Assembly: GCA_028692955.1 (NCBI GenBank)
Contig: JAQUWH010000008.1
Coordinates: 1 to 64,000, forward strand
Direction: 5' to 3'
DNA: 64,000 nt
From: Clostridia bacterium
GTDB lineage: Bacteria > Bacillota > Clostridia > TANB77 > CAG-465
A program made the translations under genes and the position numbers. Shown piece after piece: positions 61,399 to 64,000 of the stretch (position 1 is its first letter; every line of letters starts with the position of its first letter). The notes below the pieces were generated by a model. That model worked only from the letters and a program-made list of their open reading frames with translations. It had not been told where the DNA came from and searched no databases.

Positions 61399-62570
61399 AA
61401 AATGCTGTTATTCTAACAAGTTTAATTGCAGTTTTTGTGGTAACTTTTAGTATTGTAACAGGTTTAGTTCTCAAAAACGAAGTAAGAAATTCTACTATTG
61501 TGTATAAAGGTGAAGAAGCAAATCATATGATTGCAGATATAAAAGATAGTAATACCAAGGAGGATAATACAGAAGAAGTCATCGGTGCTATTAGTAATGT
61601 AGAAAAAGAAAATAAAGAAAATACACAAGCAATATATAGTGATATGACCTTAACTTTGCTGGGCGAGATTATGATGGGTGGACAAGTTACTACCAATGTA
61701 GATTATTCTTATTCGAAGGCGTTTAAATCTGTTTATGCCCTTACGAATAAATCTGATTTTACTTATGCTAATTTTGCTACTAACATTACAAATCTAGAGA
61801 AAATAGAAAATGCTAAATCAAAATATTTAGTAACAAAAGACGTTATTAATGGTTTAAATGCATTAGGAATTGATTGTGCTTCTATTGCTTCTGATCATAT
61901 GACGGATTTTCCATCTGATATTATTAATAATACAGTGAGTATATTAGAAAAAAATGATATCTTTGTAGCTGGTAAGCAAAACATGCCTGTATATTTTGAA
62001 AAGGGTGATAAAAAAGTTGCTATTATTTCTACAAACTCTGTGATACTTGGGACAAGTAGTAACTATACTAAAAATAATATTTCAATTTATAGTAAGGAAA
62101 ATTTAGAGAAAAACATTAAAGAGGCAAAGCAATCTGCTGATGTGATTATCGTAGATATTCATTGGGGTAGAGAATATGAATATAGCGTGACGGAACAAAT
62201 GAGGCAAATTGCTAAAATAGCGATTGATGCTGGTGCGGATTTAGTGATGGGTGAACATGCTGCTGGTGTGTATCCAATAGAAATGTATCATGGGAAACCA
62301 ATCATTTTCTCACTTGGTTATTTAATTAGCGATTCTGATTTATATGTTGGTAAAGAAAGTTTTTTATTTGATATTCACATATCAAAAGATAAAAAAATCG
62401 ATCAAATTACGATGACGCCCATTTATATTAATGAGAAAAAAGAAGTTTTATTGTATAAGGATTATGATAAAGAAAAATCTGATTCCTATATAAATCAATA
62501 TAACGAGTGGCATATTCAAAATAGTTTGGATTCTACTATTCGAGATAATAAAATTGTAATTAATTTTTAG
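61326..62570 (+). CDS. Membrane-anchored CapA-family protein
   Basis: A basic N-terminus and one helix (AVILTSLIAVFVVTFSIVTGL) precede a CapA/PgsA-type metallophosphoesterase-like domain (residues ~110-380) with LTLLGEIMMGG, TYANFATNI, VDIHWGREYEY and LVMGEHAAGVYPIEMYHGKPIIFSLG. Family members are tied to poly-gamma-glutamate or capsule formation; several usual motif residues are altered (LGEIMMGG for the common GDxM), so activity may differ. ATG 61326 lies within the end of mtaB with AAAGGA upstream, an overlap of 73 bases. Confidence 0.8.
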   Translation: MGLSVKDRIKFNRRRYDIRKYLTIKNAVILTSLIAVFVVTFSIVTGLVLKNEVRNSTIVYKGEEANHMIADIKDSNTKEDNTEEVIGAISNVEKENKENTQAIYSDMTLTLLGEIMMGGQVTTNVDYSYSKAFKSVYALTNKSDFTYANFATNITNLEKIENAKSKYLVTKDVINGLNALGIDCASIASDHMTDFPSDIINNTVSILEKNDIFVAGKQNMPVYFEKGDKKVAIISTNSVILGTSSNYTKNNISIYSKENLEKNIKEAKQSADVIIVDIHWGREYEYSVTEQMRQIAKIAIDAGADLVMGEHAAGVYPIEMYHGKPIIFSLGYLISDSDLYVGKESFLFDIHISKDKKIDQITMTPIYINEKKEVLLYKDYDKEKSDSYINQYNEWHIQNSLDSTIRDNKIVINF

Positions 62571-62596
62571 TAATGAGTTTGTATTTAGGGGGATTT

Positions 62597-64000
62597 ATGG
62601 AAACTATGAAGGGAAATCATAAAAATAGGTATCATGGAATATCACTATTAGTGTTAATTATTACAATTATTGTAATGATTATCATTTCTGGTGCTGTTAT
62701 TTTGATAGTAATGAATCAAGGAACTATAAATACTGCAAAGGAAACTGCTCTTAGAACTGATATGAGAACAATGGTAGATAACTATGATCAAAGATATAAA
62801 GAAGTATTATATGATTATCAAGGTGATGATTCAAAGTTAAAAAACTCTGATTTTAATGGTGTGGTACCCGATAAATACTTTGATACGGGGGACTATGTTG
62901 CTGAAAAAGATGGTGTAAGATATCAGGGTGATGATGAAAAAACCAAAGTAATTGCAAAAGAGATGGGGTTATTAGTTGGGAAACAAACTAATTTAACAGG
63001 AATCGAATCTATTACATTAAGCAATATTACAACTAATTCTGTAAAAGCAGAAGTGAATTTAACTGGAAATCCTACAGGTAACTTTAATTATACCTATTAT
63101 ATTTATGACGGTACAAGATGGATTATTTCTGCAGATATGATTGCAGATGGCATTTATAACTATAAATCATTAAAACAAAACTTTGGATATAAAGTGAGAG
63201 TAGATGTATCAGATGCTTATGAAAATTCATTTACTTCTGACGAAGTTGCTTTTTCTACACAAGATTTAATGCTTGGAAGAGTAATACTAAGATTAAATGA
63301 TAAAAATGGTTCTGATTATGTACCAAATACATGGACAAATCAAAGTGTGTATGTGGAATCAGTACAAACAGAACAAGATACACGTACCTCTTATACTGTT
63401 TCAGGTACAAATGTGATATCAAGTGATACAGAAGTAGGAAGTGTATTGGCATTACAAGGAAAATCTACTGTAACATACAAGACAACGGATGGCAATAATG
63501 AAAAGTCAGCAGAGCATATTGTATTGATAGATAAAGAGGCACCAACTGCCACTTATGATATTACTAAATCTACAAAAGATATTACGGTAAAAGTATTAAA
63601 TGCAAATGATAATTTAAGTGGGGTCAAAGAATTTAGGTATTATTTGGATGGCATTATAAAGTCAACACAAAAAGAACCAACTTATGTATTTAGTTCCGGC
63701 ATAGCTCAAAACACTAAATATAAAATAAAAGTAGTTATTGTAGATGTGGCAGGAAATGAAAAAGTATATGAACAAGATGTAACAACAGATACGGTACCTT
63801 CTGCAGAAACAATAACAATAGAAGCAAATCCGACAACATGGACAAATCAAGATGTAAATATTAAAGTAAAATATACAGGCGTATCAAATATGCGTGTACA
63901 ATATAGCAAAGATGGAAATAATTGGACATTGATTGGAAACGTAGGTGTAACTGGAGAATACAATACAACTGTAAGTAGTAATACGACTGTATACGTAAGA
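62597..64000 (+). CDS. Large pilin-like surface protein with Ig-type repeats (truncated by window end)
   Basis: The reading frame is open for 468 codons to the last base. It begins METMKGNHKNRYHG then ISLLVLIITIIVMIIISGAV, a class III-type signal, here with no basic residue directly before the Gly, and a head (MRTMVDNYDQRYKEVLYDYQ...KEMGLLV) that is clearly paralogous to that of the gene at 40816. Ig-like units follow with TWTNQSVYV, VLIDKEAPTATYD, NLSGVKEFRYYLDG and TWTNQDVNI. AGGGGGA precedes ATG 62597. It is probably a surface protein related to the 1175-residue one. Confidence 0.8.
   Translation, partial: METMKGNHKNRYHGISLLVLIITIIVMIIISGAVILIVMNQGTINTAKETALRTDMRTMVDNYDQRYKEVLYDYQGDDSKLKNSDFNGVVPDKYFDTGDYVAEKDGVRYQGDDEKTKVIAKEMGLLVGKQTNLTGIESITLSNITTNSVKAEVNLTGNPTGNFNYTYYIYDGTRWIISADMIADGIYNYKSLKQNFGYKVRVDVSDAYENSFTSDEVAFSTQDLMLGRVILRLNDKNGSDYVPNTWTNQSVYVESVQTEQDTRTSYTVSGTNVISSDTEVGSVLALQGKSTVTYKTTDGNNEKSAEHIVLIDKEAPTATYDITKSTKDITVKVLNANDNLSGVKEFRYYLDGIIKSTQKEPTYVFSSGIAQNTKYKIKVVIVDVAGNEKVYEQDVTTDTVPSAETITIEANPTTWTNQDVNIKVKYTGVSNMRVQYSKDGNNWTLIGNVGVTGEYNTTVSSNTTVYVR

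Noticed and set aside
57733-64000. Second VR in the other pilin-like genes
   Set aside because: None of the other three pilin-like proteins in the window ends in or contains the GFRPVLAV-type segment, so I see only one target here. The gene at 62597 is incomplete, so its end is untested.

Overview
The window is a chromosomal segment of an AT-rich, low-GC Gram-positive bacterium, most likely an uncultured Clostridia-type (Bacillota) lineage. This is inferred from strong AAAGGAGG-type ribosome sites, many consensus TTGACA-17-TATAAT promoters, GatCAB amidotransferase, LexA, YvcK, a RelA/SpoT homologue, dipicolinate synthase subunit B and a SpoVB-like flippase (genes usual in endospore formers), and a family of class III signal (pilin-like) surface proteins. 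I cannot name the species. I saw no rRNA, tRNA, CRISPR array or IS element.

Layout. 0.1-5.6 kb: tRNA-dependent amidation operon gatC-gatA-proS-gatB plus a membrane-anchored DUF4358-like protein. 5.6-10.6 kb: aquaporin, recG, a membrane protein and a GT4 glycosyltransferase. 10.7-20.6 kb: Ig-like anchored protein, uvrB, DEAD-box helicase with an attenuator-like leader, M50 protease, tsaD, metallophosphoesterase, lexA with two candidate operators, a possible serpin-like protein, spoVFB with a sigma-K-like promoter. 20.7-33.6 kb: rimO, rho, TGS-nucleoside kinase, recJ, rel, an MBL hydrolase, ung, a DUF5662 protein, queA. 33.7-40.5 kb: small membrane proteins, ftsY, murB, yvcK, a frame-disrupted debranching-enzyme-like gene, ruvC. 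40.8-52.1 kb: a 1175-residue Ig/FN3-repeat surface protein with a pilin-like N-terminus, a calcium P-type ATPase, a SpoVB-like flippase, a phosphodiester glycosidase, uppP. 52.3-57.5 kb: a diversity-generating retroelement (DGR). 57.7-64 kb: another pilin-like protein, dusB, ylmH, mtaB, a CapA-family protein and a second large Ig-repeat surface protein cut by the window edge.

The most exciting system is the DGR. The target is a 596-residue protein with a pilin-like N-terminus and a formylglycine-generating-enzyme/C-type-lectin-like C-terminus. Its last 140 coding bases (variable repeat, VR 54003-54142) have a near-copy 356 bp downstream (template repeat, TR 54359-54498). The two copies differ at 13 positions, and every one is an adenine in the TR: the signature of adenine-specific mutagenic retrohoming. 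Structured non-coding DNA and an intrinsic terminator surround the TR. A three-gene operon on the opposite strand encodes an Avd-like four-helix protein, the DGR-type reverse transcriptase (YMDD and the DGR-typical GNYTSQ) and a small MutS-derived protein carrying MutS domain I plus a MutS C-terminal tail. The system would diversify ten residues of a surface-displayed protein. Between TR and RT lie a candidate three-way-junction RNA, a 33-residue membrane peptide and a TfoX C-terminal-domain protein, with 25-bp direct repeats on either side.
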